From Crocinitomicaceae bacterium (GTDB taxonomy: Bacteria > Bacteroidota > Bacteroidia > Flavobacteriales_D > Crocinitomicaceae): 64,000 nucleotides of DNA. The DNA lies in the NCBI GenBank assembly GCA_029251865.1, contig JAQXCN010000025.1:1-64000 (forward strand). Direction: 5' to 3'. Positions 45,320-54,793 of the stretch are shown piece by piece. Within the stretch, counting starts at the first letter, position 1; each line of letters begins with the position of its first letter. The notes below the pieces were generated by a model. The model was not told the origin of the DNA, made no database searches, and was given only the letters and a program-made list of their open reading frames with translations. A program made the translations under genes and the position numbers.

Positions 45320-47076
45320 AATTAAAAGCACTAGTATTTGTTTTTTTATGCTGTGGAACGGTATATGGACAAACTGTTAAATATTACCTTTCCATGCCAA
45401 AACCTCAGAACCATTATTTTCATGTGGAGATGGTCCTAGAAGGCTTTAATGAAAAATCAATTGATGTTTCATTACCTGTGTGGTCTCCAGGTTCTTATTT
45501 GGTGCGTGAATTCTCCAAAAACATCAATCTCGTAACAGCAACTGATGGTTCAGGGAAAGAATTACAGTTGAAAAAGACCAAAAAGAACACATGGTCCATT
45601 GCAAAAGGTAAGTCATCTGAAATTCGCATTGCTTATGATGTATACGCTTTTGAACTTTCCGTTAGAACTTCGTTCTTAGATCTGACTCATGGTTTTGTGA
45701 GTGGAAGTGGGGTATTTATGTTTGTTGAAGACCATTTAGATATTAGTGGTGATGTTGTCGTTGTGCCTTATGATGGTTTTTCTGAGGTTTCAACTGCCTT
45801 ACCAAGAAAAGAAAGAAATAAGCCTTTTGTGTTTTCCTACTCGGATTATGACCACCTTGTAGATTGCCCAATTGAGATTGGTAATCAACTTATTTTTGAT
45901 TTCAAGGCATCGGGCGTTAATCATACCGTAGCGATTTATGGAGAAGGGAATTTTGAAATAGAAACTTTAAAGCGCGATATGTCTAAAGTTATTGAAGAAG
46001 AAACCAAGGTCTTTGGTCAAAATCCAAACAAAGAATATCTTTTCATTATTCATAATGTGGTTGATGGGCAAGGTGGACTTGAGCACAAGAATTCAACAAC
46101 ACTAAGTGTTAATCGATGGACCTATTCTGGCAATAGCTACGTCAAATTTCTTAGCTTGGTTGCGCACGAATATTTTCATTTATGGAACGTAAAGCGAATC
46201 AGACCTTTTGAACTCGGACCTTTTGATTACAACAAAGAAAATTATACCGATCTCTTATGGGTTATGGAAGGCTTTACATCCTATTACGATGAACTATTGT
46301 TGTTGCGTGCAGGGTATTATTCACAATCAGAATTTCTTGCAAAAATGGAAAGTTCTATTAATTATGTTGAAGGTTCCGTAGGTGCGCGAGTGCAACCCGT
46401 TGCCCATGCGAGTTATGATGCATGGATAAAGGCATATCGACCGAATGAGAACAGCTCAAATACCACAATGACCTATTACACAAGGGGCTCAATATTAGCG
46501 GCTTTTTTGGATGTTAAAATCATACGTAATAGCAAAGGAGAAAGAGGTCTTGATCATTTCTTACAGCATATGTATGAAAAGTTTTATGTCAAGGCAGCTA
46601 GAGGATTTACATCTTCAGAGTTTAAACAAGAACTTGAAGGATTTACGGGAGAGAATCTAGATAGTTTTTATGCTGATTATATTGATGGAACTGCCATACC
46701 TACTTATTCAGACCTATTTGAAGGAATGGGGGTAAGTGTAACTGATGTGACTTCAACGAAGCCTGATTTTGGTGCAACGCTTAGAAGTTCTGGTGGTAAA
46801 GCAATTATTTCAAGAATACGAACTAACTCAGCTGCTGAGGATGCCGGTTTAAGTGTAAATGATGAGATTATTGGTTGTAATGGCTATAGAGTCAATAAAT
46901 CAGATATTGAAGGCGTTATGAGGAGTCTAAGAAAAGGTGACGAGCTAGATTTATTGATCTCAAGAGATGAAATACTTTTTTCCGTAAGTTTTAAAATGAC
47001 GAACTACGCTAAACCAAGATTTTTATTGAACCTAACGAATGAAGAAAATAAACTTCGCGACTATTGGTTGCGTTAA
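45316..47076 (+). CDS. M61 family metallopeptidase with PDZ domain, exported
   Basis: A 586-residue protein with a signal peptide (1-18), the M61 N-terminal beta domain, the zinc motif HEYFH at 284-288, and a third ligand Glu near 318 ([10 protein letters not shown]). A PDZ domain lies at about 490-560 ([31 protein letters not shown]). The family are glycyl aminopeptidases; in Bacteroidota they are periplasmic or outer-membrane-associated. The physiological substrate is unknown. It overlaps the Asp-box protein gene by 38 bases. Confidence 0.94.
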   Translation: MKLKALVFVFLCCGTVYGQTVKYYLSMPKPQNHYFHVEMVLEGFNEKSIDVSLPVWSPGSYLVREFSKNINLVTATDGSGKELQLKKTKKNTWSIAKGKSSEIRIAYDVYAFELSVRTSFLDLTHGFVSGSGVFMFVEDHLDISGDVVVVPYDGFSEVSTALPRKERNKPFVFSYSDYDHLVDCPIEIGNQLIFDFKASGVNHTVAIYGEGNFEIETLKRDMSKVIEEETKVFGQNPNKEYLFIIHNVVDGQGGLEHKNSTTLSVNRWTYSGNSYVKFLSLVAHEYFHLWNVKRIRPFELGPFDYNKENYTDLLWVMEGFTSYYDELLLLRAGYYSQSEFLAKMESSINYVEGSVGARVQPVAHASYDAWIKAYRPNENSSNTTMTYYTRGSILAAFLDVKIIRNSKGERGLDHFLQHMYEKFYVKAARGFTSSEFKQELEGFTGENLDSFYADYIDGTAIPTYSDLFEGMGVSVTDVTSTKPDFGATLRSSGGKAIISRIRTNSAAEDAGLSVNDEIIGCNGYRVNKSDIEGVMRSLRKGDELDLLISRDEILFSVSFKMTNYAKPRFLLNLTNEENKLRDYWLR

Positions 47077-48343
47077 ATGTATAGGTGTTTTTATTTTTTG
47101 TCTACCCATTTTAATTTGGGGTCAAAGTGAATATAAAAACGTTCAAATCCCATTAGCGAAAGGTAACTACACCTATAGTGGATGCGAGCCTTCAATAGAT
47201 ATTGATCCGAAGGACCCGTATAAGATTGCAGTCGGTTCAATTCTTGATGGTTATCATTTCTCAGAGGATGGTGGTGAAACATGGAAAGCAAAACGTTTAG
47301 AAAGTCCTTATGGCGTCTACGGAGACCCCGTTTTGAAGTTTAATTCAAAAGGGCATCTTTTTTATTGGCATTTGGCTTCCTATGAGAAAACAACACATTT
47401 AGATAGAATCGTTTGTCAGCGGGCAGGAGATGTAAAAGGATTTTTTAATGAAGGGTCTTTTTCAATGCCAAACGGAACCAAGGTGCAAGATAAACATTGG
47501 GTCGTGATTGACCCGATAACGGATGTTATTTACATGACCTGGACTCAATTTGATGCCTATAATTCATCAGAAACTAAGGATAGTTCTTTTATTCATTTCG
47601 CAAAATCTTTGGATGATGGTGAAACATGGACGGTCCCTAAAAGAATTTCAGTTAAAGGAGGAGATTGCTTAGATGATGACAATACGGTGGAAGGAGCAAT
47701 GCCTGCAATTGGAAATAATGGGATGCTTTATGTGGTTTGGACTGGTCCTCATGGGCTAATGCTGAGACGTTCTTCCGACAAAGGAGATTCTTGGGGCGCA
47801 CCTGAAAATATGTTATTTGAACATGAAGGCGGCTGGACTATTGATGTCCCAGATTTTTACCGAAGTAATGGTTTGCCAGTATTTATAAGTGATCACAATG
47901 CGGATTCGCCCTATTTCGGGAATCTTTATTTGAATTGGGCGATTGAGGACAAAAACACGGGACGAACATCTGTTCTATTTTCAAAATCTGTGGATAATGG
48001 TGAGACCTGGTCTAAACCTGTTGCAGTTCACAAGGATATTACCAATTATAATCATTTTTTAACATGGATGACTGTTGATCCGTCAAATGGGAACCTACAC
48101 TTTGTTTATTACCGAAAATCAAGAAACACCAAGGAAACAGACGTTGTTTGGGCGAGCAGTAAGGATGCCGGAGATTCCTTTGAAGAAGCGGTTATTTCCG
48201 AACGTTCCTTTGCGCCTTCAGGTTCGGTATTCTTTGGAGATTATCTAAATATTGCTGCCGTAAATAATATTGTTCGACCTGTTTGGCCAAGAATGGACAA
48301 TGGTAAGATTACCTTATGGACCGCCTTAATAAATTTCAAGTGA
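47039..48343 (+). CDS. Exported Asp-box (BNR repeat) protein, sialidase-like
   Basis: A 434-residue protein with a signal peptide (MKKINF ... LIWG) and at least five Asp-box motifs (S-x-D-x-G-x-T-W type): SEDGGETW at 75-82, SLDDGETW, SSDKGDSW, SVDNGETW and SKDAGDSF. These fold as a six-bladed beta-propeller, as in sialidases. The catalytic Arg/Glu/Tyr set of true sialidases was not identified, so enzymatic activity is uncertain. The start ATG is 38 bases inside the M61 gene, in another frame; it is chosen because it precedes the only signal peptide. The 3' end overlaps ung by 28 bases. Confidence 0.85.
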   Translation: MKKINFATIGCVKCIGVFIFCLPILIWGQSEYKNVQIPLAKGNYTYSGCEPSIDIDPKDPYKIAVGSILDGYHFSEDGGETWKAKRLESPYGVYGDPVLKFNSKGHLFYWHLASYEKTTHLDRIVCQRAGDVKGFFNEGSFSMPNGTKVQDKHWVVIDPITDVIYMTWTQFDAYNSSETKDSSFIHFAKSLDDGETWTVPKRISVKGGDCLDDDNTVEGAMPAIGNNGMLYVVWTGPHGLMLRRSSDKGDSWGAPENMLFEHEGGWTIDVPDFYRSNGLPVFISDHNADSPYFGNLYLNWAIEDKNTGRTSVLFSKSVDNGETWSKPVAVHKDITNYNHFLTWMTVDPSNGNLHFVYYRKSRNTKETDVVWASSKDAGDSFEEAVISERSFAPSGSVFFGDYLNIAAVNNIVRPVWPRMDNGKITLWTALINFK

Positions 48344-49011
48344 TTGATTTTGATCTTAAGACTTGGAATGATTTTCTCGGTAAAGACGCTCAAGAGTCTC
48401 ATGGTCGTATAATTAAAGGTAATTTAAAAGCAATATTTTCCAATCAAACTTTGAATATTTTCCCTTCTAAAAATGAGGTTTTTAATGCTTTTAAATTATG
48501 TTCTTATGATGATGTAAAAGTAGTGATCTTAGGGCAAGATCCATACCCAACAGTCGGACATGCCCACGGTTTATCTTTTTCTGTAAGGAGTCACATCAAA
48601 CCTTTCCCAAAAAGCTTAAATAATATTTTTAAAGCGCTTTCAAAAGACTTGAATCAAGCTCCCCCTAAAAACGGAGATTTGACAAGGTGGGCTAAACAAG
48701 GCGTGTTACTTTTAAATTGCGTACTAACTGTTGAGGAAGGAAAGCCAAATAGTCACAAAAACCTTGGGTGGGAAGATTTCACGGATGCAGTTATTCAAAG
48801 ATTATCGAATGAAAAAGTAGGCCTTGTGTTTTTATTATGGGGTGCGTATGCGCAGAAAAAACGAGAACTGATAGATACATCAAAGCATTGTGTTTTAGAA
48901 GCTCCACATCCATCACCTTTATCCGCTTATCGCGGTTTTTATGATTGTGAACATTTTAGCAAGACAAACAATTATCTTGCGAAGAATCAGATTACATCTA
49001 TTAAATGGTAA
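48316..49011 (+). CDS. ung: Uracil-DNA glycosylase, family 1
   Basis: Ung removes uracil from DNA, the first step of base-excision repair. The 231-residue length and the family-1 motifs fit: GQDPYPTVGHAHGLSFSV (catalytic Asp75) and HPSPLSAYRGF (His, DNA intercalation loop). The ATG overlaps the preceding Asp-box gene by 28 bases, suggesting coupled translation. hemE follows after 25 bases, with its own -7 element in that gap. Confidence 0.97.
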   Translation: MDRLNKFQVIDFDLKTWNDFLGKDAQESHGRIIKGNLKAIFSNQTLNIFPSKNEVFNAFKLCSYDDVKVVILGQDPYPTVGHAHGLSFSVRSHIKPFPKSLNNIFKALSKDLNQAPPKNGDLTRWAKQGVLLLNCVLTVEEGKPNSHKNLGWEDFTDAVIQRLSNEKVGLVFLLWGAYAQKKRELIDTSKHCVLEAPHPSPLSAYRGFYDCEHFSKTNNYLAKNQITSIKW

Positions 49012-49022
49012 GTATTCCTTCC

Positions 49023-49030
49023 TATATTTG
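49023..49030 (+). promoter_or_regulatory. -7 promoter element for hemE
   Basis: TATATTTG matches exactly, 6 bases before the hemE ATG at 49037. No -33 TTG lies at the usual distance. It allows hemE to be expressed apart from the upstream purT-ung run. Confidence 0.55.
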
Positions 49031-49036
49031 CGTACG

Positions 49037-50065
49037 ATGAAAATAGCCAATGATTTATACCTTAGAGCATCAAGAGGAGAAAAAATAGAGCGTTACCCCG
49101 TTTGGTTAATGCGACAGGCAGGAAGAATATTGCCCGAATATAGAGCGGTACGCGCAAGTGTTTCAGGTTTTAAAGAATTAGCCGAGACGCCTAAATTGGC
49201 TGCTGAAGTGACAGTTCAACCAGTTGACTTACTTGGAGTTGATGCCGCAATTATTTTTTCGGATATACTAGTAGTTCCAGATGCAATGGGGCTTCCTTAT
49301 CAAATGATTGAAAAGAAAGGTCCTTGGTTTGAGCATACGATTCGTTGTGAAGCAGATCTTCAAAGGTTAGATGGAACTATCGACGTTGAAGAACGATTAT
49401 CGTACGTGCTAGAAGCGATTTCAATCACGAAAAAAGTTTTAAATGGTCGCGTTCCACTTATTGGATTTGCAGGAGCCCCTTGGACTATTTTATGTTATAT
49501 GGTTGAGGGATCGGGCTCAAAAACTTTTTCAGAAACTCGAAAATTACTTTACACAAATCCAAGGTTGGCACATGAATTGCTACAACGGATTACAGATGTC
49601 ACAATTACTTATCTAAAAGCACAATTGAAACATGGTGCAGATGCACTTCAATTGTTTGATTCATGGGCTGGTATTTTAGGACACAAGCAATATCAAGAAT
49701 TTGGAATGAAATATATTCAACAAATAGTTCACGCAATAGAGGGCCCCTTTACGGTATTCTCCAAAGGCGCATATAGTGCTCTTCCTTCACTTATGACGCT
49801 GAATTGCACAACTATAGGCCTTGATTGGAATATGAATATTGAAGAAGCGAGATTGCTTGCAGGTGAAAATAAGACATTGCAGGGTAACCTTGATCCCTGT
49901 GTACTCTACGGAACAGAGTCATCGATTGAGAATGAGACGCTCCAGTTATTGAAGTCTTTTAAAAGTCAACGACATATTGTAAATTTGGGACACGGTGTTT
50001 ATCCCGATATCAAACCAGAACATGTGAAAGCATTTATTAAAACTGTTAAAAACTATGAAATTTAA
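49037..50065 (+). CDS. hemE: Uroporphyrinogen decarboxylase
   Basis: HemE removes four carboxyls from uroporphyrinogen III to give coproporphyrinogen III, the substrate of HemF (encoded at 15268-16161). From the ATG at 49037 the protein has 342 residues, the family's usual size; an in-frame extension 32 codons upstream overlaps ung and lies before the -7 element, so it is rejected. Motifs: PVWLMRQAGRILPEYR near residues 22-37, LFSDILVVPDAMG-like FSDILVVPDA, and GFAGAPWTILCYM. It overlaps the OmpA protein gene by 11 bases. Confidence 0.97.
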   Translation: MKIANDLYLRASRGEKIERYPVWLMRQAGRILPEYRAVRASVSGFKELAETPKLAAEVTVQPVDLLGVDAAIIFSDILVVPDAMGLPYQMIEKKGPWFEHTIRCEADLQRLDGTIDVEERLSYVLEAISITKKVLNGRVPLIGFAGAPWTILCYMVEGSGSKTFSETRKLLYTNPRLAHELLQRITDVTITYLKAQLKHGADALQLFDSWAGILGHKQYQEFGMKYIQQIVHAIEGPFTVFSKGAYSALPSLMTLNCTTIGLDWNMNIEEARLLAGENKTLQGNLDPCVLYGTESSIENETLQLLKSFKSQRHIVNLGHGVYPDIKPEHVKAFIKTVKNYEI

Positions 50066-51281
50066 TTTATACCTACTTACGGCGTTTACGCTATTATTGT
50101 CAATACCGTTGGTCAACGCTCAAAAAAAAGGTAAATCTATTTCCTCAGATATTTTAAATATGACTTTTGAGAAGCTTCAAGATGATGAATCTGTAACTGA
50201 GCTTGGAGCGATTTCAATTTTGGAAAATGGCGTAAGTTCTCCTACAGAAAATGCTGCGGATTTATTTCAAAAAGGCGCAGGAAATGAGTTTGGAGTGCCG
50301 AATAATGTTTTCGGAAATGAGATGACTGCTGAAAACGGAGGTAGTCTCTATGCCGGTTTTGTTGCTTACAGACCGGGACGAGAATCTTCATTAAGAAGCT
50401 ATATTACTATTCCATTCCTAAAGGGCAAGGCAAACGAATCTCTTAGGAAGGATCGAATGTATTGTATCCAGTTTGATGTTTCCTTGGCAGAATCTTCAAA
50501 ATTTGCTTGTAATAATGTTGGTGCCTATTTGACTAAAGAGGCTCCCTCAACACCGTCAGGTATTATTAATGCCTCTGAAAATATTATCCGTGGTAAGCAC
50601 AATAGAATTCACCAAGGATTTTTTGGTTGGGATAAGGTCTGTCAGATTTATACGGCCAAAGGTGATGAGAAGTTTATAACTATTGGAAATTTTGACGCTA
50701 ATTCAGCTACAAAATATATTACAGTGAAAAAGCCAAAATCATCTGATGTTGAGGCACTTAAGCATGCATATTATTATGTCGATAATGTTACCGTGAAGCT
50801 CATAGACAGCGAAGAGGAGTGTCAATGTATTGCAACCAATCAAATGGCAAACGTAGAAGAATATTCCACTTTGGTTTATGCGAAAGCTGCGAATATTGAT
50901 GAAACAATGAGTTTATCCGATAAAATTTCGGCAAATGTGGCTTATTTTGGTTTTGGAAAAAAAGATTTTACTGCAGGTTCCAAAGAGGCTCTCAAATTCA
51001 TTGCCGCTCAGCTCAAAGCTAATCCGGAATTATCCCTTGTTATTACCGGGCACGCAGATGCACAGGAAGAAGAACTTGGAATCAATAAGAATGAATTTAA
51101 GGATATGGGAATGGTTCGTGCGAAATATGCCGAGAGATATTTCATGGCTCAAGGTATAGATCTTTCAAGGCTAACAATCAAGTCAATGGGTGCTGAAATG
51201 AGCAGTAGAGAAATTGCTGATGTTGATGAAGATGAGCTTAAAGCCGCGAAAAATAGAAGAGTAGAGTTCTCTTTGGATTAA
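50055..51281 (+). CDS. OmpA family protein with an N-terminal jelly-roll-like domain
   Basis: A 408-residue exported protein: signal peptide (1-22), a beta-rich N-terminal domain of about 220 residues (SPTENAADLFQKGAG, GSLYAGFVAYRPGRESSLRSYITIP, CIQFDVSLAESSKFACNNVG) that resembles a carbohydrate-binding-type fold found in many Bacteroidota OmpA proteins, and a C-terminal OmpA domain (~290-408) with the peptidoglycan-binding segment ITGHADAQEEE ... NRRVEFSL. It should anchor to the cell wall. The start overlaps hemE by 11 bases. Its stop and that of maf share the palindrome TTAA. Confidence 0.9.
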   Translation: MKFNLYLLTAFTLLLSIPLVNAQKKGKSISSDILNMTFEKLQDDESVTELGAISILENGVSSPTENAADLFQKGAGNEFGVPNNVFGNEMTAENGGSLYAGFVAYRPGRESSLRSYITIPFLKGKANESLRKDRMYCIQFDVSLAESSKFACNNVGAYLTKEAPSTPSGIINASENIIRGKHNRIHQGFFGWDKVCQIYTAKGDEKFITIGNFDANSATKYITVKKPKSSDVEALKHAYYYVDNVTVKLIDSEEECQCIATNQMANVEEYSTLVYAKAANIDETMSLSDKISANVAYFGFGKKDFTAGSKEALKFIAAQLKANPELSLVITGHADAQEEELGINKNEFKDMGMVRAKYAERYFMAQGIDLSRLTIKSMGAEMSSREIADVDEDELKAAKNRRVEFSLD

Positions 51282-51841
51282 TTAGAGAGTCGCATGATTT
51301 CCTGGTACAAGCGCTGTGTAGGTAAACCCATAACATTGGTATAGCTGCCATCAATGGATGAAACACCAATATGACCTAACCATTCTTGAATACCATAGGA
51401 CCCTGCTTTATCAAAAGGCTCATATGTTGTTACATAATAATCTATTTGAGCATTACTAAGTGGTATAAATTGAATACTGGATGAATCCTTGAACTGTATT
51501 GTTTTTTCATTTAATATCATACAAACGGCACTAACTACCTCATGTTTTTTTCCTGATAAGCGCCTTAATGTATCCTTCGCGTCTTGTGGGTTATTCGGCT
51601 TCCCTAGAATTTCACTATTTTCAATAACAACCGTATCACAGCAAATTAATAATTGGTTGGGTGTTAAATCAATTTTTAAAGTATCTGCTTTCAATTTTGC
51701 CAGTATTACGGGTACTTCCGTTGCAGGTGTCGAAGGATCGTAGATTTCTTCTACGTCAGAAACTTTCACAACGAAGTCAAATCCCATTTGTTTTAAAAGC
51801 TGCTTTCTTCTTGGAGATGCAGACCCGAGTATTATTTCCAT
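51278..51841 (-). CDS. Maf-like nucleoside triphosphate pyrophosphatase
   Basis: Maf-family enzymes hydrolyse non-canonical or dTTP/UTP nucleotides to the monophosphates. The 187-residue protein has LGSASPRRKQLL near the N-terminus, ICCDTVVIENSEILGKP in the middle, and GSYGIQEW with the conserved ground at the end. It may be the dTTP/UTP type (YhdE-like), but this is not sure. It follows the UbiA gene with one base between, in the queE-PorE-UbiA-maf run, and shares its stop palindrome with the OmpA gene. Confidence 0.93.
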   Translation of the reverse strand: MEIILGSASPRRKQLLKQMGFDFVVKVSDVEEIYDPSTPATEVPVILAKLKADTLKIDLTPNQLLICCDTVVIENSEILGKPNNPQDAKDTLRRLSGKKHEVVSAVCMILNEKTIQFKDSSSIQFIPLSNAQIDYYVTTYEPFDKAGSYGIQEWLGHIGVSSIDGSYTNVMGLPTQRLYQEIMRLSN

Positions 51842-51842
51842 T

Positions 51843-52763
51843 TCACAAATATAAAGAGCTTAACCCTATTACCATACTGATTTTTAAGAGATTACCACCG
51901 TATTTCATAAATAACCTATGCTTAGAAATTGAAACTAAAATTATTAGGTTCATACTCAGGGCTAAGTTAAAAACTAAAAAACTATTTGGGTTGAGTTCCA
52001 TTTTCAATTCTTTGAAGAACATAAGGGATAATAACAATTCTGTAATAAGAATGAACGCTACAATCCTTTTTGCATTTTGGATTCCATACTGTATGGGAAT
52101 TGAAATCACATTGATTTTCTCATCCCCTTCAACATCTTCGGCATCCTTCCAGATTTCTCTTGCAAGATTCTGCAATGAAGCAAATATCGACAAATAGATA
52201 GTAAAGCTTAATGTTTTATTGAAATATAGATTTGTAGTATCAAGAATACTATTAATCTCAGTTGCTTTTGTAAAGTAGAAATAACTTAATGCTACAAGAG
52301 GAATAAGTCCAGTTAACAGTGCGATTAATATATTCCCAATGATTAGTTTTTTTTTTAGAGTACGACTGTAAAACCATAGTGCTAGAATACAAGCGGAATT
52401 CAAAAAAAGAAACCAAAAAGAGTTGTGTTCTATTGAGAGATAAAGTCCTATGAGAATCGCGCTTAGATTGAGGCCCATATAGAAAAAAAGAGCCTGTTTC
52501 TTTGATAGGATATTTGAGATTATAAGCTGTTTTGGTTTATTGATTTTATCTGCTTTGATATCATAATAATCATTGATGACATTGCCACCTGAAGCCACTA
52601 GCAATGTCCCTATTGTGAAAAAGACAAAGTCAAAGAAATCGAGCCTCAGTATGGGGTTTGCAGTAATTATCTTTGTATATACTCCGAGCATTGTAGCCCC
52701 GATAATTAATAGATTTACGGGTCTTGTTAACCTTAATATTGAAGTTAAAAAGTTTCCCTCCAT
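51843..52763 (-). CDS. UbiA-family prenyltransferase
   Basis: A 306-residue membrane protein with about nine helices. The two prenyl-diphosphate motifs are NVINDYYDIKADKIN near residues 60-74 and DAEDVEGDEKIN near 217-228. In Bacteroidota, close homologues next to maf are annotated as geranylgeranylglycerol-phosphate geranylgeranyltransferase-like, but the acceptor (quinone precursor or glycerol phosphate) cannot be decided here. It overlaps the PorE-like gene by 19 bases. Confidence 0.9.
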   Translation of the reverse strand: MEGNFLTSILRLTRPVNLLIIGATMLGVYTKIITANPILRLDFFDFVFFTIGTLLVASGGNVINDYYDIKADKINKPKQLIISNILSKKQALFFYMGLNLSAILIGLYLSIEHNSFWFLFLNSACILALWFYSRTLKKKLIIGNILIALLTGLIPLVALSYFYFTKATEINSILDTTNLYFNKTLSFTIYLSIFASLQNLAREIWKDAEDVEGDEKINVISIPIQYGIQNAKRIVAFILITELLLSLMFFKELKMELNPNSFLVFNLALSMNLIILVSISKHRLFMKYGGNLLKISMVIGLSSLYL

Positions 52764-54784
52764 ACGGTTCTCCTGTTTTTCTGATGTGCTACTTTTTTCT
52801 CTTTCGTTGTTTTCAAGTTGTCGATTTCTTCAATTGAAAAAATAGGAGAGGAGGAGCCATATCCTTCAAAAGTCATTCTTTGCGCTGAAATACCTTGCTC
52901 CAAAAGGTATCTGAATACGGATTCTGCACGATCTGTAGATAACTTTAAGTTTAAACTCTCGTCCCCTCGAGAATCTGTGTGTCCTCCGAGAACTATTTTA
53001 ATGTTTTTATGCTGTAGTAGATAGTTGGCGAAAAGATTTAATTCGATTCTAGATTCTGCTCTAAGAGTCGACTTATTAAGGTCAAAGAAAACGTTTTTAA
53101 ATACATTTTCAATTCCTTTACTTTCACTAGTTTCATTTGATAATAGCATAGGCTTTGTCATTGGAATGTCGATATGATAATTTTGATTTATTTCAACTTG
53201 GGATAAATCAAAGTTTAGTGAGTAGGGATGATAACCCTCATGACTCACAGAAATCACATAGTTTTTATCCATTGGAAGAGGAACTATAAACGTTCCTGTA
53301 ACTTCATCCGCCTCCGAAACAATTACTTGTGCACCATCGGATAGGTCATATAATTCGAATTTCCCGGGAATTGGTTTTTTACTTTCTTTGTCAAAAACAA
53401 ATCCATCGAAATATAAGGTTTTGACTGCTCGGGCTTCAAGAGGTAAATTAAAGGAATATATATCTAAATCCCCGTAACCTCCCTCTCGATCCGATGCGAA
53501 GTAAGCAATTTCTCCATTGGCAGAAACCATTAATGAGTTTTCATCATATTTTGTATTGATGGGATAACCAAGGTTTTCAGGAATGGACCATTCTCCTTTC
53601 GCATTTTTACGCGTAACATAAAGATCAGATCCACCCATGCCAGGATGTCCTTTAGATGCGAAATAAAGCGTTCTTCCATCGGGGTGAATATGAACTGATT
53701 CTTCAGTGTTTGGCGTATTTATATGGTCTGGAAGTCGCTGGGCAGGTTCCCAGTAGCCATCTTGATTAAGAACAGACATGTATATGTCACTATTGTTTGT
53801 TCTGTCTCCTTTTCGTCCTCTCACGAAATAAAGTGTTTTTCCATCTGCAGATATTGACGGTTGAGATTCCCAATTCCCAGAGTTTACGGAACCAGGAAGA
53901 TTTATTGGACCATACCATGTATTGCCAATCTTTTTGGCGTAAAATAAGTCGCAGCTCCCTTTACCTTTCCTTTTTTCACCATAATACCCGGTTTGATCAG
54001 CGCATGCAACAAATACAAGGCTTCTTCCATCTGCAGAAATTGTAGGTGCACCCTCATTGCTTAAGGTATTTATATTTTTTGGCATCGGTTGAGGATGACC
54101 CCATATCCCGGGTGCTGTTTTGTTTGAGACAAAGAAGTCTTCCTGTTCTTTAAAATCTACATTGTTTACTTTAAGCAGTCTGGTAAATAATAATGTTTGT
54201 CCATCAACAGTTAGAGCAGGATAATATTCGGGTCGTGCTGTATTTATTTCGGGGCCTAGGTTGATTGGATTAAATTCTTTTGGATTGGCTAGAGCATGCA
54301 TTGCGAATTCTGCACTTCTTTTCATTAAATAAACCTGAGGACCTAGTTTTTTACTAGCTCTTGGATTTTTTAGAAAAATAGTACAATATTTAATACATTC
54401 CGAATAGTTTGCAAGCGCAAGGTTAAGATTTGCCAAATAGCAATAGGTTGCACCTGAGCTACTATGCATGGGATTGAGTTCTAAAGCTAATTCATATTGT
54501 GTAATCGCCGAAGTATAATTCATATTGTACTCGTAAAATTCTCCCAACAACAGTTGAGCCTCCCAAAATTTAGAATCTTTTGAAATAGCTTGTTTTAATA
54601 AGCGAATACCTTCCTCATAATTTGGTTTTCCTGTAGCACTATTCGCATAATCTGACGGTGCATTTCTTCCCCTTTCAAACAACTTGATGGCTTTCTTACT
54701 CTTCGCTGAGTAGCCCATAGGTCTTTGAGCGCATGCGCTTAAAAAACCACCTAGCAGAATCAAAATAAGGATGTAATTTCTCAC
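52745..54784 (-). CDS. PorE-like lipoprotein: TPR, PD40 beta-propeller and OmpA domain
   Basis: A 679-residue lipoprotein (lipobox LSAC, Cys18). In order it shows TPR-like helices (~30-150, SKFWEAQLLLGEFYEYN), a six-bladed PD40/WD40-like propeller (~180-440, repeated pattern GAPTISADGRSLVF, QPSISADGKTLYFVRG, SVHIHPDGRTLYF, SLMVSANGEIAYF), a carboxypeptidase-regulatory-like domain (~450-530, FDGFVFDKESKKPIPGKFEL), and a C-terminal OmpA domain (~560-679) with VLGGHTDSRGDESLN. This order matches PorE of the T9SS, which binds peptidoglycan. A GTG is the likely start. It lies between queE and ubiA in one run. Confidence 0.88.
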   Translation of the reverse strand: MRNYILILILLGGFLSACAQRPMGYSAKSKKAIKLFERGRNAPSDYANSATGKPNYEEGIRLLKQAISKDSKFWEAQLLLGEFYEYNMNYTSAITQYELALELNPMHSSSGATYCYLANLNLALANYSECIKYCTIFLKNPRASKKLGPQVYLMKRSAEFAMHALANPKEFNPINLGPEINTARPEYYPALTVDGQTLLFTRLLKVNNVDFKEQEDFFVSNKTAPGIWGHPQPMPKNINTLSNEGAPTISADGRSLVFVACADQTGYYGEKRKGKGSCDLFYAKKIGNTWYGPINLPGSVNSGNWESQPSISADGKTLYFVRGRKGDRTNNSDIYMSVLNQDGYWEPAQRLPDHINTPNTEESVHIHPDGRTLYFASKGHPGMGGSDLYVTRKNAKGEWSIPENLGYPINTKYDENSLMVSANGEIAYFASDREGGYGDLDIYSFNLPLEARAVKTLYFDGFVFDKESKKPIPGKFELYDLSDGAQVIVSEADEVTGTFIVPLPMDKNYVISVSHEGYHPYSLNFDLSQVEINQNYHIDIPMTKPMLLSNETSESKGIENVFKNVFFDLNKSTLRAESRIELNLFANYLLQHKNIKIVLGGHTDSRGDESLNLKLSTDRAESVFRYLLEQGISAQRMTFEGYGSSSPIFSIEEIDNLKTTKEKKVAHQKNRRTVWRETF

Positions 54785-54793
54785 TGTTTTAAT

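Noticed and set aside
48941-50065. Longer HemE with a 32-codon N-terminal extension
   Set aside because: It overlaps ung and lies upstream of the -7 element; the ATG at 49037 gives the normal family length.
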